A stretch of 64,000 nucleotides of DNA from Malus domestica (lineage: Eukaryota; Streptophyta; Magnoliopsida; Rosales; Rosaceae). The notes under the pieces are model-generated. The model worked only from the letters and a program-made list of their open reading frames with translations. It did not search any database and was not told where the DNA came from. This document shows positions 25,501-35,112 of the stretch, one piece after another. Every line of letters begins with the position of its first letter. Within the stretch, counting starts at the first letter, position 1. The position numbers and the translations under genes were made by a program. The stretch lies in the NCBI RefSeq assembly GCF_042453785.1, contig NC_091668.1, positions 2,186,501 to 2,250,500 of the forward strand, read 5' to 3'.

Positions 25501-25626
25501 CCCCCGTATGTCTTGCCTTCGGAAGTGATGTTGCGTCCTCAGTGGGACCCACAACGTGGAGTTTACAAATTTGAAGAGGAAGAAAAGGAGAGGAAGGAAA
25601 AGAACTGCAAGGAGAAGGAAATGCAT
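22569..25626 (-). CDS. CYP721A: Cytochrome P450, CYP721A-like, array gene 2
   Basis: Exons 25138-25626, 23539-23783, 23104-23467 and 22569-22988 give 505 aa. Landmarks: N-terminal anchor [37 protein letters not shown] helix [14 protein letters not shown] (the second Arg of the usual HRR is Gly, but the Trp-x-x-x-Arg pair is kept), I helix [14 protein letters not shown] helix [13 protein letters not shown], heme loop [14 protein letters not shown]. All exon borders and phases equal those of genes 3 and 4. Intron 1 is 1354 bp, about twice that of its relatives, and carries extra repeat-like DNA (about 24390-24870). As a class II microsomal P450 it would sit in the ER membrane and need a P450 reductase. 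Substrate unknown. Confidence 0.9.
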
Positions 25627-26783
25627 CGTGAAATCTCAAAGGAAGAGAGAGAGAGAGATAGAGAGAGAGGGGAGAGAGGACTTTTAAGTTCCTAAATACA
25701 TCATGCGTGATGTACACCAACGTAATCCGCTTGAGAAAACAACTTGTTAGTTGGTAATAAAAAAAATTAGATCGATGCTAAGTAGTAGTGCTGGAAATTT
25801 TTTCCGGAAATCCCAAACCAAATAAAAACAAATTCGATCCCATACTGAAAATTTTTCAAACTAATAATACCGAAATTTTCGGCATCCATACCGAACCTTT
25901 CGATACGAGAGTTGGTATTATATATTCAATGATCCAAAAATCTCGAACCAAATCAAAAAAACATATATATTTATTTTGGTTGTATGCATGTTAAATGTTG
26001 AATTTAAGTAGTTTGATAGTAGATTATATTAGAAACAGAAGTATGAAATTAAGTAATTTGAAACTTTGGAACATTAATTTGACTTGGTACGAATGAATTG
26101 GTATCAATGTATGAAATTTCAAATTAATATGAGGTGAAATTTCAATTGATATGAAATTTGGAACAAAATTTTAGGCCAAAAGCCGAAATTTTGGCCCACA
26201 TTAAAAAAATCTCAAATTTTAACCCAAAAGTCAAAAAGTCCAAAATCTAATCCCAATCCATCCCGAAATACTGAAAGCATTTTTGCGAATTTTGAAAATT
26301 GTGAATACCGAAATTTCGGTTTGGGATTAGTCTTCAAATTCCCGTCCCAAAAATTTTAAGTTTGGGATTTAGGATCCCATTTTCGGTTTGAAATCTCATA
26401 CCGAACCACCTCTACTAAGTAGTGTCACAGAAGATCTCACAAAAATGTGTCAAAACTTGTGTAAAAAAATGATGTCATGAATCTGCCTCCAATAAATTAG
26501 ATAGATAAAGAATAGTAATTTATTACTCGTTTCTTATATCTTCTATACTTGACTTGCACGGTTTCTTTTTATTTCAAGTAATTAGTGTGGAAGAACAATT
26601 CGAACTTAGTGTAAGAGAACGATCAAAGTTACAAGTGAAATTCAACTTACAGTCTTAACGTCACCTAAAATAAGGGGAAATTTCGTAGAAAATACAATCA
26701 CATATGGTTACAATATGACTTTAGGAATCTGTTTTCTGAAGCTTCATTGTACAACAAGATAAATAAAACCCTAATTAGAATCT
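25627..26783. other. Spacer between P450 genes 2 and 3
   Basis: It contains the promoter side of gene 2, with a (GA)n-rich leader at about 25640-25680, a hAT-like element (25787-26414), and the 3' flank of gene 3, which is nearly identical to that of gene 4. No ORF of note. Confidence 0.6.
25787..26414. mobile_element. hAT-like non-autonomous element, 628 bp, 5' of P450 gene 2
   Basis: Flanked by the direct repeat CTAAGTAGT (25778-25786 and 26415-26423), which fits an 8-bp hAT target duplication. Short imperfect inverted ends read AGTGCTGGAAAT and TAGAGGTGGTTCGG. The interior is rich in CCGAAATTTTC and GGTTTGGGAT motifs in both orientations. The same element with the same target site lies at 30001-30565. 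Confidence 0.7.
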
Positions 26784-29178
26784 TCAATTTGAAATCCTGC
26801 TAAAGAGGATTTGAGCGCCATACTGTGGCTGCAAGGTTACGAACAACGTTGGGGCATGCACATATGTTGGAGACACCGTGAAAGAATAGCGCCGGATGAC
26901 GGTTGCTAACACAAGTTTCGCTTCAACAAGAGCCAAGTTTTGGCCTGCACAGATTCTAGGACCCAGACCAAATGGAAAGTACGAGGCTAAATGGCTTCGA
27001 GGCTCGGAAAACCTCAGCGGGTTGAACTCGTTGGCATCTTCTCCCCATATCTCAGTGTCGTGATGGACCGCGGCCAAAGCCAAATAAAGCTGTGTGTCTG
27101 CAGGAATGTCCAGGCTCCCAAGCCTAACCTTCTTTGTTGCTTGCCTCATAAGCATAGCCACCGGAGGGTAGAGCCTAAGTGTTTCGTTAACGATCATGCT
27201 AACCTGTTCAAAACGGGATGGAAAATAAACATGCATGGGGATGCAGCAAACTAATTGTGCAATTTAAGTACAAAAATTAACTTTCTTCCCAGCATTGATG
27301 CATATAAATAGGGAAGATTGTACAGAACTTACAGTCTTGAGGTCATTCAAATTATCTGCAACCGGAAGCTTATTGTCCCCGGACACGCGAATTATTTCTT
27401 CCCTAGCTTTGTCTTGCCATTCCACATGCTTTGCCAAGAGCAGAAGTGCCCAGCTCAGAAGATTAGCAGTCGTTTCCTTTCCTGCAAAGTAGAAGGTCTT
27501 GCACTCATCTACAACTTCCTCTATCTCTAATTTCTCCTCTTGTCCGTCCTGATTCTTGTAAGGAGACATCAACAGGCTAAGCAGATTTGTCGAATCTTCA
27601 CTTCTTTTGCAGTTATTCGTGATCAACATCCGTATTGATTCGCGAGTTTCCTTGTCGAGTCTCCACCTTTCTCGGTTATTCTTGGTAGGCAAAAACCTGC
27701 ATTCAAAGGAATTCAATGAGTTTGGTATCAGTCACATTTCGCCTTTGAAATTTGGAAGGAAAGTCACCTGAATCCCGGAATGTAGATGCTCCTGACTGCC
27801 TTGGAGAACAGATGCATTTGTTGTTCTTGTAAGTCGAAAACACGCTTTCCCTCCTCAAAACTGGTTCCGAAAGCTGTCCTTGATATCACGTCCGCTGAGA
27901 GCTCATGAAGTTCTTTGTGCACATCGATTTCAAACTCATCTCTCCCTCCTCTTACATTCTCCCACTTCTCCAACATCTTCATGGTACTCCCCACAATATC
28001 TGGCACCCAACCCTGCATCACAGAAAGAACCCAACAACAACATCAAATAAATCGTTTCCCAAAGCATTTGATAGAAGAAACTTGAAAGTGCTTTTAAAAG
28101 CACTTGCCAAAGTACCTCAAGAATCACTTACAAGCAAAAAATCTTACGCTTAATCTTGCATATTATGATATAAAGGCTAAAGTATCATTAAGTTTCTTAT
28201 CCTAAATCATTACGTTTAGTACAAAATTCAGTTGTCGCGATTTAACTCATATAGCTACCAATTATTTTGAAACATAAAACATCTAAATCTAATTTACCCT
28301 TGCATATCTAATTGTAATATCCACAACTTATACTTAAACTACAAAAGGAGTAAGGTTTGTGTCCATCCGTTTTTCATACATAAAGTTTGCTCATACCGCC
28401 AAAGTTCCTTTACTTAAAAAATACTTAAATTGTAAAAGTTAGTAAACTACTATGATTAAGAGATCGTTTAACTGAAAGTTCTTTTGGTGAAAATATTTTT
28501 AAAACCGGTTCTTGGTAAAAATACAAGCAAATTCTGAAAAAGCACTTTAAGTGTTTTTAGAACCAAAATAACATTTCCTTTAAAAACGCATTCAGTGATT
28601 TTAAAGGCCTGGTTTATAATATGCCTAAAAGGAAGGGCCCAATTTGGGAATCTCCATTCAATTAAGTGGGTTCATAGAGTAATTACCTTGACCCGCTCCA
28701 TTTTAAAGGCCTGGTTTATGATCCTTCTATGAAAAGCCCATTCCTCTCCCTCAAGCCCAATAACTCCCTCTCCAAACAAAGTTTTGGTCAACGGGTTAAA
28801 CGGTAATCTCCGAAACGACCCACTCGTATTCGTCAACACTTCCTTGATCATGTCGGGGTCGGATACTGCCAGCCTGGCCCTGGACCCGAACCAGTAGAGG
28901 AAATTCTTCCCGTACATGCAGGACCACCTGTGGTAAAATGGGGACGCGAAGTGAAGATTGTCGTGGTCAAAAGGGCCCCGCTTTGAGAGAGCTTCCGCGA
29001 ACAGACGGCGGATCTCGGCGGAGTTCCCGAAGATCGGACGGTAGGCGGGCCCCCGTATGCCTTGCTTCCGGAAGTGATGTTGCGTCCTCAGCGGGACCCA
29101 TATCGTGGAGTTTACAAATTTGGAGAGGAAGAAAAGTAGAGGAAGGAAAAGAACAGCGAGGAGGAGAAGGAAATGCAT
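26784..29178 (-). CDS. CYP721A: Cytochrome P450, CYP721A-like, array gene 3
   Basis: Exons 28687-29178, 27768-28012, 27333-27696 and 26784-27203 give 506 aa, frame closed. It has the anchor [40 protein letters not shown] helix [15 protein letters not shown] helix [14 protein letters not shown] helix [13 protein letters not shown] and heme loop [13 protein letters not shown], so all catalytic landmarks are intact. It is very close to gene 4 in exons, introns and both flanks, hence a recent duplicate. Just upstream of the ATG lies a poly(T) tract between 17-bp direct repeats, shared with gene 4 only. CYP72-clan function; reaction unknown. Confidence 0.9.
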
Positions 29179-29228
29179 AATCTCAGTGTATCATTTTTTT
29201 TTTTTTGAAAGAATCTCAGTGTATCATT
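29179..29228. repeat. 17-bp direct repeats flanking a poly(T) tract at the gene 3 start codon
   Basis: AATCTCAGTGTATCATT occurs at 29179-29195 and again at 29212-29228, separated by a T run plus GAAAG. The arrangement is what a 5'-truncated retroposon consisting of little but its poly(A) tail would leave. An identical arrangement is at 33277-33324. On the mRNA strand each repeat contains ATG ATA CAC TGA, a three-codon upstream ORF. Confidence 0.7.
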
Positions 29229-29330
29229 AGCATAAAGAGAGAGTGGGAGAAGACGAAGACTTATTAGTTTCTAATACATCATGCATGACGTACACCAACG
29301 TAATCCTTTTGAACAAATTGTAAAATTAAA

Positions 29331-29454
29331 TTTGAGTTTTAACGAAAAAAACAAAATAAAAGGTAAAGTTAATAGATCACGATTTACTTTTTAGTTTAAA
29401 AATGTGATTTTTCATTAAATTGAATAATATCAGGAGTTTTTCGTTAAAATTTCC
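29331..29454 (-). mobile_element. MITE copy G (CTTTAACGAAAAA family), truncated
   Basis: TTTGAGTTTTAACGAAAA, ACTTTTTAGTTTAAAAATG, AGGAGTTTTTCGTTAAAA in reverse orientation. The outer end is missing. It is in the same position relative to P450 gene 3 as copy H is to gene 4, so it was copied with the gene. Confidence 0.75.
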
Positions 29455-29740
29455 AAATAAGATTTTTGAAGTGCTAATAACAATTTCATTTAATTAAATC
29501 ATTAACATTTTCGAATTCAGAGTTATGACTATTTTATTATCGGATAGTACTGTTTACACAATCATTTTTTCTTTTTAGCACACTTTTTTAATTTTCGATC
29601 GTCAACTCAAATAAACTAAAAAAAATATTAATATAACTTGCCCTTATATGTATAAGAAGTAAAAATAAATCAGTGTATGTACTACATACTGCATTCATGG
29701 CAGTGTTGAATATCACAAAGAAACTTATCCAAAAAATGGG

Positions 29741-29812
29741 GCAATTAAGTTAGTTACGAGCATCCATTCCCTCATGCGATCCTAAGTTCGACTCACTCTA
29801 AACCTCAACTGC
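29741..29812 (+). mobile_element. tRNA-like (SINE-type) repeat fragment, array copy 1
   Basis: GGGGCAATTAAGTTAGTTACG followed by CCTAAGTTCGACTCACTC resembles decayed A and B boxes of a tRNA-derived repeat. The same segment is at 33831-33903 5' of gene 4. The family is uncertain. Confidence 0.4.
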
Positions 29813-30000
29813 CGCTTGAAAAAACAACTTGTTAGTTGGTAATTAAAAAAAAAAATTTGAAAGAGGTCCAATTTTATAGCTCATATTTTGAAATAGGTCG
29901 AATTTTTAGTGATTTTTTATTTTTGAAATATGTCCAATTTTTAGTCCAATTGGACCTATATCAAAAGACCCCTAAAAAAATTAGATCAATGCTAAGTAGT

Positions 30001-30565
30001 AGGGCTAGAAATTTTTTTCCAGAAAACCCAAACCAAATAAAAAAAAAATCGATCCTATACCGAAAATTTTTCAAATTGATAATATTGAACCCAACCGAAA
30101 AAACATATATATTTATTTATGTTACATGCATGTTAAATGTTGAATTTAAGTAGTTTGATGGTAGATTATATTAGAAACAGAAGTATGAAATTAAGTAGGT
30201 TGAAACTTTGGAACATCAATTTGACTTGATATGAATGAATTGATATTTCAATTGGTATATAATTTCAAATTAATATGAGATAAAAAACACAAATTTCAAT
30301 TGATATGAAATTTGGAACAAAATTTTAGGCCAAAAGCCCAAATTTTGGCCCACATTCAAAAAATCTCAAATTTTAACCCAAAAGTCCAAAAGCCAAAATC
30401 TAATCCTGATCAATCCCGAAATACTAAAAGTATTTCAGGAATCTTGAAAATTGGGAATACCAAAATTTCGGTTCGGGATTAGTCTTCAAATCCCGTCTCA
30501 AAAATTTTCGGTTTGGGATTCAGGATCTCATTTTCGGTTTGAGATCCCATATCGAACCACCTCTG
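30001..30565. mobile_element. hAT-like non-autonomous element, 565 bp, 5' of P450 gene 3
   Basis: Flanked by the same CTAAGTAGT target duplication (29992-30000 and 30566-30574) as the copy at 25787-26414, in the same position relative to the adjacent P450. Ends AGGGCTAGAAAT and CAGAGGTGGTTCGA. It is about 60 bp shorter than the other copy through an internal deletion. Confidence 0.7.
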
Positions 30566-30957
30566 CTAAGTAGTGTCACGGATCGTTAAAATACATTACG
30601 ATGTAGATCTCACAAAAATGTGTCAAAACTTGTGTAAAAAAATGATGTCATGAATTTGCCTCCAATAGAATTAGATAGATAAAGAATAGTAATTTATTAC
30701 TCGTTTCTTATATCTTCTATGCTTGACTTGCGCAGTTTCTTTTTATTTCAAGTAATTAGTGCGGAAGGAAAATTCAAACTTAGTGTAAGAGAACGATCAA
30801 AGTCACAAGTGAAATTCAACTTACAGTCTTAACGTCACCGAAAATAAGGGGAAATTTCGTAGAAAATACAATCACATATGGTTACAATATGACTTTAGGA
30901 ATCTGTTTTCTGAAGCTTCATTGTACAAGAAGATAAATAAAACCCTAATTAGAATCT

Positions 30958-33276
30958 TCAATTTGAAATCCTGCTAAAGAGGATTTGAGCGCCATACTGT
31001 GGCTGCAAGGTTACGAACAACGTTGGGGCATGAACATATGTTGGAGACACCGTGAAAGAATAGCGCCGGATGACGGTTGCTAACACAAGTTTCGCTTCAA
31101 CAAGAGCCAAGTTTTGGCCTGCACAGATTTTAGGACCCAGACCAAATGGAAAGTACGAGGCTAAATGGCTTCGAGGCTCGGAAAACCTCAGCGGGTTGAA
31201 CTCGTTGGCATCTTCTCCCCATATCTCAGTGTCGTGATGGACCGCAGCCAATGCCAAATAAAGCTGTGTGTCCGCAGGAATGTCCAGGCTCCCAAGCTTA
31301 ACCTTCTTTGTTGCTTGCCTCAAAATCACAACCGCCGGAGGGTAGAGCCTAAGTGTTTCGTTAACGATCATGCTAACCTGTTCAAAACGAGATGGAAAAT
31401 AAACATGCATGGGGATGCAGCAAACTAATTGTGCAATTTAAGTACAAAAATTAACTTTACAGAACTTACAATTTTGAGGTCATTCAAATTATCTGCAACC
31501 GGAAGCTTATTGTCCCCGGACACGCGAATTATTTCTTCCCTAGCTTTGTCTTGCCATTCCACATGCTTTGCCAATAGCAGAAGTGCCCAGGTCAGAAGAA
31601 TAGCAGTCGTTTCCTTTCCTGCAAAGTAGAAGGTCTTGCACTCATCTACAACTTCCTCTATCTCTAATTTCTCCTCTTGTCCATCCTGATTCTTGTAAGG
31701 AGACATCAACAGACTAAGCAGATTTGTCGAATCTTCACTTCTTTCGCAGTTATTCGCGATCAACATCCGTATTGATTCGCGAGTTTCCTTGTCGAGTCTC
31801 CACCTTTCTCGGTTATTCTTGGTAGGCAAAAACCTGCATTCAAAGGAATTCAATGAGTTTGGTAGCAGTCACATTTCGCCTTTGAAATTTGGAAGGAAAG
31901 TCACCTGAATCCCGGAATGTAGACGCTCCTGACTGCCTTGGAGAACAGATGCATTTGTTGTTCTTGTAAGTCGAAAACACGCTTTCCCTCCTCAAAACTG
32001 GTTCCGAAAGCTGTCTTTGATATCACGTCCGCTGAGAGGTCATGAAGTTCTTTGTGCACATCGATTTCAAACTCATCTCTCCCTCCTCTTACATTCTCCC
32101 ACTTGTCCAACATCTTCATGGTACTCCCCACAATATCTGGCACCCAACCCTGCATCACAGAAAGAACCCAACAACAACATCAAATAAATCGTTTCCCAAA
32201 GCATTTGATAGAAAAAACTTGAAAGTGCTTTTAAAAGCACTTGCCAAAGTACCTCAAGAATCGCTTATGAGCAAAAAAGCTTACGCTTAATCTTACATAT
32301 TATGATATAAAGGCTAAAGTATCATTAAGTTTCTTATCCTATATCATTAAGTTTAGTACAAAATTCAGTTGTCCCGATTTAACTCATATAGCTACCAATT
32401 ATTTCGAAACATAAAACATCTAATTTACCCTCGCATATCTAATTGTTTTAAAAATACTTAAATTGTAAAAGTTAGTAAACCGAACTCGTTTGGATGTAAC
32501 TTTAAAATGATTGAAAACGCTTTTGGTGAAAATATTTTTGGAACAAATCTTTAGTAAAAATGCAAGTAAATTATGAAAAAGCACTTTAAGTGCTTTTGAA
32601 ATTAAAAAACATTTTCTCTAAAAATACATTCAATCATTTTAAAAGCACGTCAAAACAAAACTACAAAAACGGAACAAAACTACGACAACTAAAAATATGA
32701 TTGGGCCGAATTTATAATATGCCTAAAATGAAAAGCCCAATTTACGAATCTCCGTTCAATTAAGTGGGTTCATAGAGTAATTACCTTGACCCGGTCCATT
32801 TTAAAGGCCTGGTTGACGATCCTTCTACGACAAGCCCATTCCTCTCCCTCAAGCCCAACAATTCCCTCTCCAAACAAAGTTTTGGTCAACGGGTTAAACG
32901 GTAATCTCCGAAACGACCCACTCGTATTCGTCAACACTTCCTTGATCATGTCGGGGTCGGATACTGCCAGCCTGGCCCTGGACCCGAACCAGTAGAGGAA
33001 ATTCTTCCCGTACATGCGGGACCACGTGTGGTAAAATGGGGACGCGCGGTGAAGATTGTCGTGGTCAAAAGGGCCCCGCTTTGAGAGAGCTTCCGCGAAC
33101 AGACGGCGGATCTCGGCGGAGTTCCCGAAGATCGGACGGTAGGCGGGCCCCCGTATGCCTTGCTTCCGGAAGTGATGTTGCGTCCTCAGCGGGACCCATA
33201 TCGTGGAGTTTACAAATTTGGAGAGGAAGAAAAGTAGAGGAAGGAAAAGAACAGCGAGGAGGAGAAGGAAATGCAT
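30958..33276 (-). CDS. CYP721A: Cytochrome P450, CYP721A-like, array gene 4, with variant heme-loop residue
   Basis: Exons 32785-33276, 31905-32149, 31470-31833 and 30958-31377 give 506 aa, frame closed. It is nearly identical to gene 3. The I helix is [13 protein letters not shown] (about residue 317) and the K helix is [12 protein letters not shown] (about 374). The heme loop reads [13 protein letters not shown], with the heme Cys at about residue 452. Genes 1-3 have Arg where this gene has Lys (consensus FxxGxRxCxG), and that Arg normally contacts a heme propionate. The C helix reads [14 protein letters not shown] where the relatives have WAFHRR or WAFHRG. Intron 3 lacks about 42 bp that gene 3 retains. 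The gene could be functional with altered properties, or may be drifting. Confidence 0.9.
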
Positions 33277-33324
33277 AATCTCAGTGTATCATTTTTTTTT
33301 TTGAAAGAATCTCAGTGTATCATT
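33277..33324. repeat. 17-bp direct repeats flanking a poly(T) tract at the gene 4 start codon
   Basis: AATCTCAGTGTATCATT at 33277-33293 and 33308-33324, with a T run plus GAAAG between. This is the orthologue of the structure at 29179-29228. Confidence 0.7.
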
Positions 33325-33423
33325 AGCATAAAGAGAGTGAGAGAAGACGAAGACTTATTGGTTCCTAATACATCATGCATGACGTACACCAACGTAATCC
33401 TTTTGAACAAATTGTAAACTTAA

Positions 33424-33549
33424 TTTTGAGTTTTAACGATAAGAACAAAATAAAAGATAAAGTGAATAGTATCAAGATTGATTTTTTAGTATAAAAATAT
33501 GGTTTTTCATTAAATTGAGCAATATATGGAGTTTTTCGTTAAAATTCCC
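33424..33549 (-). mobile_element. MITE copy H (CTTTAACGAAAAA family), truncated
   Basis: TTTGAGTTTTAACGATAAG, TTTTTTAGTATAAAAATATG, GAGTTTTTCGTTAAAATTCC. It is the duplicate of copy G. Confidence 0.75.
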
Positions 33550-34072
33550 AAATTAGAATTTTTGAGTCCTAATAACGATTCCATTTAATGAAATCATTAA
33601 CGTTTTGGAATTCAGAGTTATGACTATTTTATTATCAGATGGTACTGTTTGCACAATCATTTTTTATTTTTAACACATTTTTTTAATTTTCGATCATCAA
33701 CTTAAATAAGCTGAAAAAAATTAATATAGCTTGCCCTTATGCATATGAGAAGTAAAAATAAATCGGTATATGTACTACATACTGCATTCATGGCAGTGTT
33801 GAATATCACAAAGAAACTTATCCAAAAAATGGGGCAATTCAGTTAGTTACGAGCATCCGTTCCCGCATGCATGCGATCCTAAGTTCGACTCACTCTAAAC
33901 CTTTCAACTGCCGGTAACGATTTCACGTGAAAAACCTCTCAGGGCTGCAGCTGCCAACCAGAGAAACCACCGGGCAGGCAGGTGCCGTACCACGCCATAA
34001 AACCACGGAGCCCACAAGTGGTCGAGTCAGAGCAGCACACAACAAATGCAACCGGCCAGCTCACAAATTAAA

Positions 34073-34270
34073 GGAATTGGATCCTCTCCGAGATAAACCT
34101 TCGGGATTTTTCTGACCTACTAACATGAACCGTTGATTTTGATCCAACGGTTACAAGCAGAAAAATCTCTCTAAAATCATAATAATTGTAATCATTTGAT
34201 TAAAATTCAACGACTTGTGTTAATAGATCAGAAAGATACCGAGGGTTTGCCTCGGAGAGGATCCAGTTCC
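34073..34270. mobile_element. Mutator-like MITE, 198 bp, with 9-bp target duplication
   Basis: Terminal inverted repeats GGAATTGGATCCTCTCCGAG (left) and GGAACTGGATCCTCTCCGAG (right, reverse complement) differ at one base in 20. The element is bordered by the 9-bp direct repeat CAAATTAAA (34064-34072 and 34271-34279). A 9-bp duplication and long TIRs are the Mutator-like signature. Confidence 0.8.
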
Positions 34271-35112
34271 CAAATTAAATACATCTTCGTCTCGCCACTG
34301 ACCGATCGATCAACCCGCAATGAACAATACTGTGTCAAATTAAACCCAGGTCCCAGTTTAATCAGCTCCGATTTGACTTGTTTAACCGCCATCAATTTCT
34401 CAGTCCATGTGCTCATTCAATCTCGTGCATAATTTTGCTGGTGTCTTCAATAATTTTCTCTGATTTTCTCCAACGCATCAAGTTCGATAAATTGCTGATT
34501 GCGATGAGTAATGCTAATGTACCACATTTTTCATACTATTTTTTTTCTTTTGAGGGGGATAAATGGTGGTAAATTACGATTATCTATTTTTTTTGGACTC
34601 GGAAAGGTTATGAGGAATTTTATCTTGTCCGTTGCCACAATCAAGCCGACTCACCAACTAGGAATATTAAATCCAGCTTTCCACAATTTTTTATTTTTTG
34701 GAGAACCACGGTCCATGATCTTGCCACTTGACTATATCTTTAGAGAGATGTACAAATTTAATATGGAAAGTATAATAAGAGTAGCATTTTTTAATTGGAA
34801 TGGTCACACCGCTACGATATTTTAGAATAGGACAAAGTATTGACTTTGTCAATCAATGTGTTATAACATAAGTTGACGTGTTATAATATATGTAAATACG
34901 CCGTGAATTAAAAGGACTACATGGAGGTTACACCTCTCTAAGCTAGTAAACTAAACAAGCTCCTGTGCAACTTAATTTAACTTTTCCATCCAAAACGGGG
35001 ACGTTTCAAAATAGCAAAATCAAGCACGATCTATCGCAAAAACAAGGAAGCTTTTCTCCTCTGCAGTTGTACTACATAATATATGATATAACCAGCACAA
35101 AATACAGGAGGC

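Larger units (their letters stand above)
29179..30957. other. Spacer between P450 genes 3 and 4
   Basis: It contains the leader and promoter side of gene 3, MITE copy G, a tRNA-like repeat fragment at about 29741-29812, a hAT-like element (30001-30565) and the 3' flank of gene 4. About 500 bp of it (roughly 29320-29815) are missing from the corresponding place 5' of gene 2. Confidence 0.6.
33277..35112. other. Intergenic region between the P450 array and the IDD gene
   Basis: Homology with the gene 3 upstream region runs to about 33910 (start-codon repeats 33277-33324, MITE copy H, tRNA-like fragment), then stops. That marks one end of the duplicated unit. Beyond it lie a Mutator-like MITE (34073-34270) and AT-rich DNA without a recognised gene. 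Confidence 0.6.
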
